A stretch of DNA of 64,000 nucleotides, taken from NCBI GenBank assembly GCA_008692225.1, contig VICG01000006.1, positions 1,121,501 to 1,185,500 of the forward strand. Direction: 5' to 3'. Below are positions 48,858-61,404 of the stretch, in pieces. How positions within the stretch are numbered: the first letter of the stretch is position 1; each line of letters starts with the position of its first letter. A program made the position numbers and the translations under genes. The DNA comes from Monilinia fructicola (Eukaryota; Ascomycota; Leotiomycetes; Helotiales; Sclerotiniaceae). Below the pieces are notes generated by a model. The model saw nothing but the letters and a program-made list of their open reading frames with translations. It was not told the DNA's origin and searched no databases.

Positions 48858-51145
48858 TTATTCATCATCACCCAAGTCATCAAAAACATCTCCTGTTTCA
48901 CCATTACCCCTTTTGTCGAACCAACCTCCAAAATCAAGCTTCATCAGAAGCCTATCTACTCTACCAACCTTAGCCGGAACATATGCACCTTCCTCTCCCA
49001 AAACCAATTCTTCGTATCCACTATCCCAGCCATTTTTGTCTTGGTCAATGTCTCGCAGGGTTTTAACTAATTCTTCAATTGCATCTTTTACCCGGGTTGC
49101 AATTATTACGAGCTGTTCTTTGATATCGTGCTCTTCTTTGTGAAAGTCGGAGAATGCATCCACAACTCCTTCATCTGCCTCTAGATCAAGAGATTGCCAG
49201 ACAGAGTGGATACGGTGGACAAGAGCGACCAGGTGGTCAATCTGTTGGAGTAAGTAGTATAATGGATCTGTAAATGTTGATGTGGTTAGAAGAAGATTGG
49301 ATGCTAGAGCAGCAAGGTATCTCCTATGTGCATCTGCGAGCGTCTGAGGATCATGATTATGACTGGTTTTCTGCAAGGTCGATTGGTTGGCAGCCTGCAG
49401 CCAGATATCTTCATTTTCGTTTTGGGACCTTGATGCCTGAGTCTCTCCTGTGAGCCAGGCAGTAAAGCCCAACCATGTTCCTTGTACAACTTCGCCTTGA
49501 AGATATGCCTCTGTCTCACCTAGAAAGAATACTGCAGCGCTGCTGGTTGCCCATACGCTACGCATGGCATGAGAACGTTCTTTAGCTCTAGACCGAAGTG
49601 TCAGGACCTTCTTTCGACCAAACGTAGAACTTCCCAAAGGTGGACCGGGAGGTGCAGGATGATCACGGCGTAACGATGTTATCTTCCAAAGATTAGTGAG
49701 CCGCAGGTGTGCCCTGTGAACTGCTAGAAGGTACGCATTGATACTAGAATACATCTGGGTATCAGATGGAGTGAGAAACAAATCTAGCGGCGAAGGGATA
49801 TGGAGTGTGAGAGCCACTGGAACAGAAAGAAGGAGGTTTCGAAAGGGTGTAGAGACAATCAGAGACGACTGTGAAGCTCTTGGGTTGGCCTTTCCGGGGG
49901 TATTTGGGTTGGCCTTTGTAATGCTTAATTGGATAAGATCTCTTGCAAGTTCAAGCAAATCGTCATCATCCTCATCATCATCTTGACCCTGTTGTGCGCC
50001 CATTGCAGCCCAGGTCCTAGAAAGAACAGCAGAGACTTCCCCTTCCTTCACAACAATATTCCCGAGACCATCCTTTTTCTCATATCCCAAATTATCAGAC
50101 CTTCTCCATCGTGACCGGATCTTTTCATCAGCCTCAGTGATCAATGCAATAGCAAATTCTCCTCGGCCAAGCAAGAAAAATTCCCGTAATAATGTCAAGG
50201 TTTCAATAACTTTGGTCAAAGGCAAGAGCTTTTGTAAAGTAGTTTGGGACAGGGAAAGACGTATAGCAGCTATTACTCGTGCGAAATTGGCGCCATTGAT
50301 CGGGAATTTAAGGGTAGATAGCTGTCGTAAATGAGAGGATAATAGGTCGAGCTCTGGAGAGGAAGAGGAGGAGATGCCCTTAACTCGAATATGATTTAAG
50401 GATCGTCCGATGAAGAGAAGCGATGATGCTGTAGATTTCGACACAAATGCTGGTAAAAGGTCTTTATTATTCTTGTAATCCTATAATTCGACCTGTCAGC
50501 GGGTTTTGAGCTTTAGGAGCCATAAACCTGTACCTGTAGATCATCTTCTTGAACGAAAAAATCTTCACGTCCAAAGCTCGGCAGCCTTCCGTAGAGAATC
50601 CAGGCCGATACCTGCTTCAGCCAAGCAGTCTGCGCAACCTTTACCAAACTCAATGCTGCCTCCTCTATATCCGCATATCCTGTTTGTATAGCATTGCACA
50701 ACTTGTCAATGACCATTGCCCCGCTACACTTCTTTCCGCCCGTTTCTTGCATCATGAAGTCCACAATCTCTAAGAACCACTCCATTCGCCTTGTCCAACC
50801 AGAAAACTTCTCCACGATAAATGTCAGCGGTACAATGTTATATGCTCCCACACTCCCAGAGTCTTTGCGCAATATGCCATTTTCAACCTCGAGTACTTTC
50901 CGCTGAAAGCTTGCAAGATGTACCGAACTTATAGATGTAGCAACAGCTTGGCAAATAGTCGAAGAGTGTTTGGAGGATATAGTGTTTGTATGCGTGAGCA
51001 GTTTGCAGTGGAGATCACTTAGATGGGCGACTGAGGAGAGGAGGGATTTCTCGGAAGGGGAGAGGATAGAGGATGAGGACGTATGATCGGCAGTGAGGAG
51101 TGGAGAAGGATGTCCCGAGAGGGAGAGGAGTATTTCGTGGAGCAT
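48858..51145 (-). CDS. Gamma-tubulin complex component, GCP4-like (Spc97/Spc98 family)
   Basis: Structural subunit of the gamma-tubulin ring complex that nucleates microtubules at spindle pole bodies. Exon 1 51145-50534, intron 50533-50481, exon 2 50480-48858; 744 residues, normal for fungal GCP4 (Gfh1/GfhA type). An alternative donor six bases downstream (GTTTAT) would add two residues. The N-terminus MLHEILLSLSGHPSPLL matches the start of GCP4 proteins (they begin M-[IL]-H-E-[IL]-L-L-[AS]-L-S-G). The GRIP1 region includes SGWTRRMEWFLEIVDFM, LCNAIQTGYADIEEAALSL, GREDFFVQEDDLQ and ASSLLFIGRSLNHIR; the C-terminal GRIP2 region ends HRRYLAALASNLLL and DPLYYLLQQIDHLVALVHRI. The assignment rests on motif memory, not alignment; GCP5/6 would be larger. 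Confidence 0.9.
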
Positions 51146-52417
51146 TTTGGTTGAGGTCTAGATCTTTTTACGATGAGTAAACTCAGAAGTCACTGTGGAG
51201 TGAAGTTGGAGGTTGCGCGTACTGGTTTTCCTTCTTGCCCTTCAGCCAATCTGCCAAGTCGTAGTATAACAATATGATGGTACCCAGCAGCTCAAAACGA
51301 CACATTGATTAATAATGTATTCATTTCCAAGGGCGAATCTGCCAAATAGGAGTTGTGCGGGAACTGAGTTGTGGACTTGAGGTTGTGATGATTTTCCCAG
51401 GGTGATCGCGTGTTAGCCTGTTAGGTTAGTTCTAATTACTGACGCGTTGCGGGGACGTGAAGGAGCTTGAATTAAAGCTTACTAGGTAATTTTTTCTTGA
51501 TGTTGCAGTCAACCCAACCTCTTCACTCAAGGTCACAAAATTCTATACATGAATTTATTCACATGTTTTGGTGTGAGTGTGTGAAGCCAACACTCCCATT
51601 GAGAATTGGTTGAGATTGGTCGAGATGAATTGTGAAATCACCGGGTTCACCAGTTCACCAGTTCACCAGTTCTACAGTGTAGGCAGTTCAACCTTATCTT
51701 CCAATTTGAGTCTCTTGCTCCGGTCAACCTTACCATTACCAATCATCAATTCTCGAAAGATCTTGATTAGTTATTTTATCCAGTCGGATTATTGCTGTTC
51801 AGACTTTGATACTGCCCAGATGTCCACGTACTGCGATGTATATGTTTGACCTGGACCTCTGATAGAGGAACGTAGTGAATGGGAACGGTACCACTGTTCT
51901 CTTATGATGCTTTAGGAGGAGATGTCAGGCAATCTGTGAATATACAATCACTTCCCTCATAAGGCACAATGGACTTTCAGGTCGAAGATCTAAATGTGTC
52001 TCTGAATGGATCGGGTTTCAGATATACAGTGATATTGAGATGAAGTAGGTAGCCCCAATGCTGTCTGTTAACAAAGTATCATTGTGGTCTATGATAGCAC
52101 TGGCAATTTACCCTTAAAATATGAAGCTTTCGCTTCAAACTTGCTACTTTGTCCGCCCAATTTCGTTTTATTCAAGCAAAATCCTCTTTTCAAATGGGTA
52201 AAAAACAAATCATCTCTGGTTCTCCTCCAAATCGCCTCAAACTCTACACAGACCTACAACCGTGGTAGTACCGCCAAAACTCGCCGTTCAGCTCCTAGTA
52301 GCAAATGCAGCTCGCTCGGTGCAAAGTACCACTAGTTTAATTCATTCCACTCAAGACCTCTCATTTTCTGACCCTGCGAAACTACAATCTTAGAGCTCAT
52401 AAGGGACAGCTGGTGTC
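51146..52417. other. Intergenic, no gene recognised
   Basis: Holds the GCP4 promoter and three copies of TTCACCAG at about 51648-51672. Short plus-strand frames at 51577 and 52084 are unsupported. Confidence 0.5.
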
Positions 52418-52890
52418 ATGGAAGATTTTGAAGGCCATGAAGTCACGTTCGACGAATTGACAGACACTGAGTATGCTCTACTTCCGGCCATATTTCGGGA
52501 ACAGACAGAAGGTGGCTATACTGAGGACAAACATGCTGAGGATGAAAATGGACCGGGGGCTGGTAAGTAAGAAGGACGAGCAAGCAAAGTATATGTCAAA
52601 CGTTTTGATGCCGTCTTTCGCGTCATTTTTGCATAGCAAGATCGGAGTGGTCGAAGCGAGGAGTTTATTTGCATTCTTGCAAAGCGCAGGTATGAAGGGC
52701 TACGGATACTCTTCTGTGAATAAGGCCTTCCGGTTTGCAGCCGCTGCGATTAACTTCGGTGCCAAGGTGGTATGGGAATGTGCTCGTGGAAATGAAACTG
52801 CCTAGGCTGATAAACATATGCCACGGGCTTGAGCCAAAGCAAATAGTGGAACTAATAAAACTGTTTTACGCAAGTTGATTAGAACAGTTT
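52418..52890 (+). CDS. Possible small three-exon gene, unknown function
   Basis: From the ATG at 52418 an acidic peptide MEDFEGHEVTFDELTDTEY... runs to a perfect donor GTAAGTAAG at 52563. An acceptor GCATAG at 52636 and a second intron GTATGA...TTGCAG (52690-52739, 50 nt) join frame-compatible exons (52418-52562, 52637-52689, 52740 onward) with a third exon open for 45 codons to a TGA near 52876. The product would be about 110 residues with no known domain. The splice sites and frame agreement are suggestive only; overlapping frame 52473-52805 is the competing reading. Confidence 0.3.
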
Positions 52891-54756
52891 TGCGACGATA
52901 CAAGGATCTTTTCGAGCTTTTATTGTCCCTCTTAAGGAATCGGGGGTCTCCTATAGGTATCCGAAGGTACTGGTAGCATCACCATGAGTGAAACCTTACC
53001 TGCGTGGTCTGCCCAGTGAAGAAAGCAGTTGGATCAAATCAATGCCCACCACTTTGATACATGAGTGAATAAATCCAAGAGTCTCAACAAGATTCGGATA
53101 AAAGACTAAAGTCTTACGATTACGAGGCGAATAAGTAATGTCAGACCTTGGGGTTACACCGCAGAGCACGTATACGAACCGGTAGTTTTTTCTCGCTGAG
53201 CTTCTCTCGTTTACCAGTATATTCAATCTTATGCTTAAACATTCCAAACAGTTGTTGTTCCATATTATCGCAAATTATAGGAAGTCGCGTTGTACCTCAC
53301 AGTAACTCAAAATGAGGTCACCACTCCCAAAGGCCATCTGCTGGTTCTTCGCAACAAGCGCAATCTTATTGTTTTACCAAGTAATGGGTGATTACTTGCG
53401 ACCTCTTCAAACTCTTTCCGGCAGTATCAATGAATATATCAACTCACGCCCATATCGGCTGCCTTTCAACTTCTCGGTGGGATCATTATCATTGTACCAG
53501 CTGTATCGAGTGGCACGGTACTCTACCTGTCAGGTTTCACTTCCTTCGTCCGAAGACTAACAAGTGAGCAAGAAGTGTTCAAAATGTCGGCAGCGTTGGC
53601 AATTACTTCTACGGATCGATAGAATCTGATACCATGAATGATGCTCGGGTCTGCTTGAGAGGGTTTTGGGTCTTTGCTTTCGCTCCCACTTGCGGCCTTA
53701 CTTTTTTATATTCTGGTCAGAATGGCGGTCCTGAGTTGTAGACTTGTTTGGGGTGTAGGTCATGCAATCATCAGATATGAGCCCGAGGGGAGGGAAACGA
53801 GAAGCCCGCGATGGCCATTCTCTTCTGCAAAAACAATAAAAAATGCATCGGATTTATAAATGGATCGACTACTCAGAGTACGGCCAGCATACTCCATCCA
53901 GCTTATTTCGCTACATTGTTTATCCGCCTTGTTTACGTATCTAATGGTCTACTACTTCTATAGTTCTCAACAGCTAAGGACCGAGAGCTTTTGAATTATA
54001 TAAAACAATCAAGTCATTGTCCCATCTAACCTATTCTCGGAGCTATTTTTTCCCCTCCACAATGAACTATCATTCTGTGTGGTGAAAGAGTAGTACCCAT
54101 TCAGGTTACACACAATACCATATGTATACGGCCACTAGCATCGTGTGCCTTGTTGACTTTTGTGGTTTTGTTTTGGGCTGCATTTCTGATTGCCGCTATG
54201 GTGGATATCTTGATGCTTCCGTAGCTTTTTTCAGACAATGCCGTTCTTTGCGCTCCTAGCGGTACAAGCATCGAATAAAATCTACAAATTAGTCTCCGGT
54301 ATGACCGTCCCATAAGCTAGAAAACATAGGTCTTCGGTCAACTGGCAATGAAATCCATCGGGATCACCTTGGTATGGACAAAACACGCTCTCACCTCTAA
54401 GCAACCGAAGCTCACTTTCTATCCGCCCGTGTCATTGCACCTTGCTTTTCAGTCACTATTCAGATACAATCATACATATTATAACATGTTTGATTTCACT
54501 TATCGAGGTCGCAATTACAAGGCTTCATTACAGGTTGATATAAATGCCATGACCCCTGGCCCAGATCCTTTTATTATCTACCTTCCTAGAATTTTCTCTT
54601 GGCTCTTGATGCTACACAAAGCCAGCGGCAGCGTGGTACCAAAGTGCTTTTCCAACTAATTAACTAATAGTAGATACAATGAATAAATGCGATCGAAAAT
54701 TATCATTATGAATTACAACCCCTTCCTCTTCCTCTCTCTTTCTCCCAGCGGCCCCA
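52891..54756. other. Intergenic with orphan frames
   Basis: An ATG frame at 53312-53560 (82 codons, hydrophobic start MRSPLPKAICWFFATSAILL) overlaps a second frame with LLGGIIIIVPAVSSGTVLYL; together they could be a membrane-protein relic broken by a frameshift. A 103-codon frame lies at 54348-54659. None is recognisable; I do not call genes. Confidence 0.4.
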
Positions 54757-56379
54757 CTAATAAGTAGCATAACTCTTTATCTCGGGCTCATTTGTAACCT
54801 TGCCTTCGTACAAGAGAATATTCAATGCGGTCATCGGAATCGTCGCTTGCGTCTCAATGACATCGCTGAGACTAATTCCAGGAGCAGCAATATTCCCACA
54901 CTGATCACTAACCCTGTCAAATGATCCAGGCCCATCATTCAACAATGCATCAGTCAACAACGCATACGCGACTGGATTGTACAGCACACCTGCATGTGTA
55001 TACAGCCCTCCAGCGGGTAGTCCCAAACACGCACCTTGCAGATAGGTATTCGACACACCAACTCCTCGAGCATCGTTCAGGAAAGCGGATGCCGCAGTTC
55101 CGATTTGGGGTTGTACGATCTCATCGGTGAGGGAATAAACGTTTGTAGTGGGGACGTAAGCCGAATCACCGTTGTTGGAGCGGAGTTTGTTGACAAAATT
55201 GGATTGGTAAACTTGTTGAAAGACGGAGGGGACACAAGCGATATCGTTTCCAATTTCAAAACCGGGACAGAGAATATAGGCCAGAACTGTTCCATGGTAA
55301 TCTGGTGACATAGAGATATGGTCTGTGACGATACTAGGGATGGATGGCCAGTATTCTGAGAATGGCTGTTAGTTGAAAATTGAGGAACGAGGGGGAAGGA
55401 ATACGAACTGAACGCCCATTGGGTATCGAGGGATCCTTGAGACCATGTGACAATAGCGGGTTTTCTCGAAGTCATGACATTGAAGTATTGAAGCGCGTAA
55501 GCTACATACTCTGCATTGACCTGTGCATCGGCGAGTAGTGCACCCGGTATATTCAAGTATATAGGATCAGCATAGTCTGTTGTAGCGAGAAGTTTCCCTA
55601 TATTCGATGCAAATTGGCTATAGCCATATCCACCCGTGCCAGGTGACAACACAATAGGTTGCTTCTTGCCCCAAGTAAATCCGGGTGGAATATAAATTGC
55701 AGCTCTGAGAGTTTCCTCGTCAACGGAGAATGGTGCATTTCCATTTACATTGTTATAAAAGCTCTTGTCTGACGGTACTGGATTATTCACATTGTTGATA
55801 GAGGCATCAGATGGATTCTGACAAGGTCAGTATGATGGACTTCCAGTAGGGTATCGCAGCACTTACAACACCAGAGGCTACAGCTTGTAGGTCACTCGAA
55901 GTGAAGCCATCAAGTATCAGTTCTAGAGCATTGACGATGATATTGGCTGATGGTGTTGGAGAAGCAGCGGGGTCAGATACACCCCATACACCAGCCACCC
56001 ATTCCTGTGCTTGAGCAATACAGGTTGGTGTAGCTGTAGGCTGAGCGGCCAAAAACAATTTCTTCCCAAGTATTGGCACATCAGTGCCAAAGAGTGTTCC
56101 GTTTGCAATTGCCTCTAGTAAGTTTCAATGAAAATACTAACCAACATGAATCTAGAAGCACTTACGTTGTACAGTATCCGCGGCGGTCAATACATCCGCC
56201 GTATTAGTTAATACCGCAGGAATGGCTGAAGATAAACTGCCAATATCAACGACTCGGTTGGCGACAGCTGACACACGACCAATTTTGGGCTGTGGCTTGG
56301 GGAAAGGGGCCGGAACAGGGGCAGGGACGGCTAGGGCTATAGGTGCAGCTACAACTGCTAAAAACATATGTAGATGCAT
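54757..56379 (-). CDS. Secreted CALB-type lipase (alpha/beta hydrolase)
   Basis: Extracellular triacylglycerol/ester hydrolase related to Candida antarctica lipase B. Four exons: 56379-56166, 56114-55867, 55817-55409, 55355-54757; introns of 49-53 nt with GTAAGT, GTAAGT and GTTCGT donors; 489 residues. A signal peptide (MHLHMFLAVVAAPIALAVPAP) and a long Pro/Ala-rich pro-region precede the catalytic domain (about 170-489). Visible motifs: PIVLSPGTGGYGYSQFA, nucleophile Ser about 280 in TWSQGSLDTQWAF, acid Asp about 368 in SLTDEIVQPQ, and His about 411 in YTHAGVLYNPVAYAL, the CALB order. Joining exons 3-4 gives WAFKYWPS, as in relatives. Longer N-terminal extension than CALB, common in filamentous fungi. 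Substrate unknown; nutrient scavenging is likely. Confidence 0.95.
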
Positions 56380-59300
56380 CGCCTGTTGATAGTATATAAA
56401 GGGAGTTCCTCGTGCTATAGAGAAAATGATGAATTTATCAGGCCCGGCACTTGAACGTAGGGAAAGAATATAATCTACAACATTGGTGATTGGGGCAAGA
56501 CAGTCTTTATATTCTCCAGTGACCGTCGGATTTCCGCATCTGCTGTCATCTTCAAATGCTCACGTTCCGTCAATCTCAATGTTATAAAAGATCAGCCTTT
56601 GATGATCAGGGGAGCGTCTGATTTCCTGGTACACAGACAATGGGCTTAAATTGGTCAGAAGCACAGAGATGAAAGCAAAGCCGGTCACAACGGCACGGGC
56701 ACCCCGCATCTAATTAGGGGCACGAAGGGAAATTAGCGATTCAGGATCTGTGATGTAAATGGCGTTCACAGAGGGCAGGTTACTGAAACGTTGGTATTTT
56801 GCCTGGTGTGCGAAATACTAGAACATTTCAAAATTAAAATCAAAGACGGTAGTAACATGGTAGAATTTTAAGACGAGCAGCAAGACGAATTGCAGCCAGA
56901 AATATTTCTTGACACCCCGAGATCTTGAATCATTGTAGATCAGGTGAGAACACCACTTCCATCATCTTAAAAGTGTTACCATAACATCAAAATTTACAAG
57001 TGCTGGCCTAACAAAGTTCCAGCTACCGGTACAGCAGGTTGAAATCTGTGACATATCATGAATCGTTGAATAGGATCACAAATAATGAGTAATCAAACAT
57101 AGTTCACCATAGGCTCGCCACAAACCAAGCCCCACTCAACTCTCTCTAGGCTTTGTATATATACACCTAGCGCTCCCGGTATTAATCTAATCCTCAGGGC
57201 TCAAAGTCATGGCGAGCACTTCCATATCATGAAAGCTTCTCCTCATTATGAGCATATGGGAGGAGTGGCAAAATCCCCGGGATCAATGAGAAATGCCAAT
57301 TATGACCAGTGGCACAGAGCGTTTTGTCTAAGAAGATACGCAACTTAGGAGTGTTTTTGTCCTCGTCTCGAGCTGGGACTTCCCGGCACTTCGAGAGTTT
57401 GAAAATGGAACCTCGACAGCTCCAATCGTCATTACATAATTTGAGATGATTTTTGAGAAATCTCACCCGGTCCCACAGACGTATTACTTTATGGTCATAG
57501 AATGATGAGTGAACGAAACCCAATTGTTCATCTTCAACGCGGCGCAGTTTCACAAAATCATGTCGCCACAGGTCTCATTAGATTACAGTCATCTTGAGCC
57601 AAGTATCGCTCACGTAAAAAAATATCGGCATCATGGAAGAATACCCAAAGACCTTTTTAGGAAAATATGTATAGCACTTCACTTGACCCGCTACAATCAG
57701 AGTTTACGGAATATGAAAAAGGTTGAGTCTGAGGGTTACTGGGTGCTTCTTCTCAGCCTCCTAAAAAAGTCTGTTCACAACACACCGAATGCTCATGGAT
57801 AGTTCTGTGAGAACCTGGAAAGATCCGAGGGGCGCCTTATTATATACTGCGCTTTCCTATTCAGCCTCTGGCAACGTTAGGCTCTATCGTACCCACCTTT
57901 GTAATATTAAATTCTTTAGAGTGTATCAAAGACAGCGCTAAGTTCAAAGCTACAGAGCGGTCTTCAACTGTATGTGGGGAGCTGTACAAAGCAGTGGATA
58001 TCGGAAAACGGTCAAGGTTCGAGAAATTTAATTAATGGAGGTTTCTGTATAGATGGTCAGTAAGTGATCATCATGCTTGAATGTGTAGTATATAATAATG
58101 AATATTGAAAGCATTCAGGAAAAAATTAGAGTTGTTGTTTTTTGGTCTTCAGGGTGCGCAAGCACTCGGGGTTAAAAAGCTATGATTTGTTCATCACAAA
58201 GCTTGGGGTTGAAGGAAGTTTGCAACAAATTTAATGACTGACCTTCCATGGATGATTGTGTCCGTCGCGTCGTGCGTGTGTTAGTAACCATATATCGAGT
58301 GGTTGAAACTCCTGATTGCGAGATTGTAGAGTAGGATACCAGCCTCATCACCAAGTACAATATCATCAAGGCCTTTGTACGTGAGCAAGTAGCTAATAAA
58401 TGGCAGATCCATGTGGTGGTGGTCGACATTCATTCAATTGTTAACTTTGGTTTTTTTGTGAAAGAGCGAGAAATTTTCTTCGCCAAACATTATAAGTAAC
58501 TAGCGGCCGCACCACCGCTTGCTGACATAATTGAGAATTACATAAACACACATGATCAGAGAGTGAGAACTACCTAGGTACCCAGGTACGTAGATTGGTG
58601 CCATTCTGAGATTCATCATCGCGTCCACGTATTTTCGATAATCAAAGAGACGAGGAAACCTCCGAAGGATTGGTAGGTACTTCTACCATTTTAATTCGTT
58701 GCATGACTGCAGTTGAATGGATTAAAAACAACACAAAAATCACTTTATATCGTACTGAAAATTGGCTAGCAATGTCTACAGCATGCCCAAGTGTCCAAAC
58801 AAAAACGGCCACTTTAAAGAGCGTACCGTACCTTGGCTGGTCTTTTGCATGTAATATCAACATCAAAGGAGAGTGCTCGCGCTTGCAAGGTAGATGCCAA
58901 GATTCAGAATGGACATTTGATAGCCTTTCCAAATACTTAGAAAAAGCTTTTGGGATATGGCTCGATCTGGATGGGAATCAAGTTCCAGATTTCAATTTAA
59001 CATGCCTGGAATATCAGTGAACTTCAAGCGAAAACTGATTGGTAGCAATAATTCAAACAGGCTATATATCAGGTATTGGATCTCCTTCGCAAAATTATGA
59101 GAATAATCTGGAGACCCGGGAACACGGCCCATGGTGGCCAGTTATGAGTGAGCAATGCGCTCATTAGAGGCAGAGCGGTTTCTGGAGATCATCTAGTCAC
59201 CGCTCCCTGGTTTTCTCTTCTCTTTAATCGGCAAGAAAGACCCGTTTTGATAGCAGGATGAGCTCTCTGGTTCAATAAGGGTAGTTTGGCTTGATGCCGT

Positions 59301-61318
59301 TTCCTCTCGAAGCTAGAGAGGATCATTTTCAGAATGAAGTGAAAAGTACTCTTCTAGCTCATCATAGGGAAGTATCAACAGGGGCAGTTGCCGGGTGGTT
59401 CAACAGTGCTAGCGTCATGAAGGTCATGGTGCAGCTGTTCTTCAGTACAGTAATAGCTGCGTAGACATCTACAGGTGTAGGCTCGAGACATGACTCTTTT
59501 GGTCAACACATCGATTCATGATTCAATTAAGTGAGGTGCCTCTTAACAGCTTCACTCCCACTATCATTGCATGCTTCTTTATGATAGAGACAGACATTTT
59601 TCGAGGTGAAACTTTAATAATTCTACCAAACCAAAATATTTTCAAAGATTTTACAAGCAAAATATTGGCAAAAATAGACCATAAATGAATTTAATTGAAA
59701 TTAGCTTCACGTCAGGATTACTTGAAAATCAGTCATTGATTAATAAGGAGAGGGAAAGCGTAAGTTATATGCGTACGGTATGGTGTTCGATTGTGTACAC
59801 TTCTTACCATAATCTCATTCTTCCCCTCTCCTTGCCACATTGTTCGTCTACCACCCTTCCCATTTTGCCATACGACTCTGATCGTAACATGTTCATCATG
59901 ATGATAATCATGCTTGGTTTATTTCATTCTCAAACAAGTCACCATCCGATAGGTTATGTTGTCATCATTTTAGATTTCTCCTATCAACTTCGGACTCATC
60001 GACGTCGGTTTAATGCCAAGCATCAACTCAAGATGGTATTATTTGCTCGTTACTGTTTCTCAAGTGATCTTCGAACGAAAAGGCAGTGATTGGCTAGATG
60101 TAATTAAAAGCGTTTTCATGGTCATGATTGGGCTTTGCCGTGTACGTCTGGACCCGGTAATTACCATCCAGATGAGCCCCAGTAGCATTTGTTGGTCAGT
60201 TAATCGGATAGCGAACAACGATCCGATGTTCCATAGTTTCATCAATAGCTGAGGTTTTGGGTATCTCAACTGTAACAAAGATTCGTTAATTCCGACTCAT
60301 TGAGAAATACTCGACCTACGATAGTACTTAGATTACAGATATGCTTTGTATAGAGTTTCAGCAAATATCTCTTCATGCCACTTTCTTCCGATTCCTCTAT
60401 CAGATAAGTATACATACTTCCAGAAAGCCACACAGAGGCACCAACGTCGACTTGGAACTACTTTGGCGATCCCACTTTGATTGACTTTGAAGATTGTACC
60501 GCTGGCATACGGAATAATTAGAATTTATTGTACTCTTTCCCTGCTCCACACATCCCGATGCACTGAAAGCCGAATTTTGATACGGGGCAGGCTCGGAATA
60601 CCTTTGAGCACGGCAACTCATTCCGGCCCCATGGTACTTCTTGAAAGCCAGGGTATGGGAAGACATTATTCCATCTACTTGAGTCTTCTTTGAGATCTTT
60701 GATTAGAATAGCATAGGTCGAAGCAGACGCCATTTCAACATCTAGTAGACATATCGGCAACTTTGAATCGGCCAACAGAGGTGTGTCAACTGAAAGGATA
60801 TCGCAACGAGCATGGATTACCTGTGTTCGGCTGCAAGCAATCTAAGATGTCCTTCATACTTGGCTCAATACTCGGGTATGTTTCTCGCAATATGTAAAAA
60901 GATCTTTGTGTTCAAACTCTATTATGGTGAAGTCGAAAACCTCAAATGTCCATTCCTCATATATGTGCTTACCTTTCATCTCGCGTGTCATTCGCGTGTC
61001 ATGTGTCCATTGATTGCATACAGTAAAAGCTCGGTTTTGTTGCATATCGCATAGAGTGCTAAAAGTTAACTGTGTGAATTAGCTTAATAAGAACTATACT
61101 AACTAATTAAAACATTAGGGTTCGTAGTATTCAAAGAGTTTACAATTTAGAACTACGGAAGAAAGCTACGAAAGGACATGGCATACTACAGTAGGTATAC
61201 ATACATGTACAGGGCAGACGCCGACAACTGATCCGAGCGTAACATGGACACGGGATGGATCAGCAGATTTTTTGGTATGTATTTCCAAAATGTACGAGCT
61301 TCTCCAACAAATAGAATG
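56380..61318. other. Intergenic, no firm gene
   Basis: About 4.9 kb of AT-leaning sequence. The best frame is 58706-59020 on the plus strand, from the ATG of MTAVEWIKNN, about 104 codons with five cysteines but no signal peptide; low confidence, not called. A TACCTAGGTACCCAGGTAC motif lies at 58571-58590. Frames at 59685-60089 and 60400-60775 look random. No RNA gene or transposon seen. Confidence 0.5.
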
Positions 61319-61404
61319 GCCCGTTTAGTTCAGTGGTAGAATTTGTCACTCGTATTAAAATACAAGTAATGACACGGTCCGAGGTTCAATCCCTCGAGCG
61401 GGCA
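61319..61404 (+). tRNA. tRNA-Thr (anticodon CGT) with a 14-nt intron
   Basis: Acceptor stem GCCCGTT pairs with AGCGGGC, discriminator A at 61404. D-arm GTTCAGTGGTAGAAT (A box), anticodon stem TGTCA (61344-61348) with TGACA (61370-61374), T-arm CGAGG-TTCAATC-CCTCG (B box), 5-nt variable loop. The 21-nt region between the anticodon stems fits a 7-nt loop C-T-CGT-A-A with an intron after position 37 at about 61355-61368, the canonical site. Anticodon CGT at 61351-61353 reads ACG. Intron borders may shift by a base. Confidence 0.92.
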
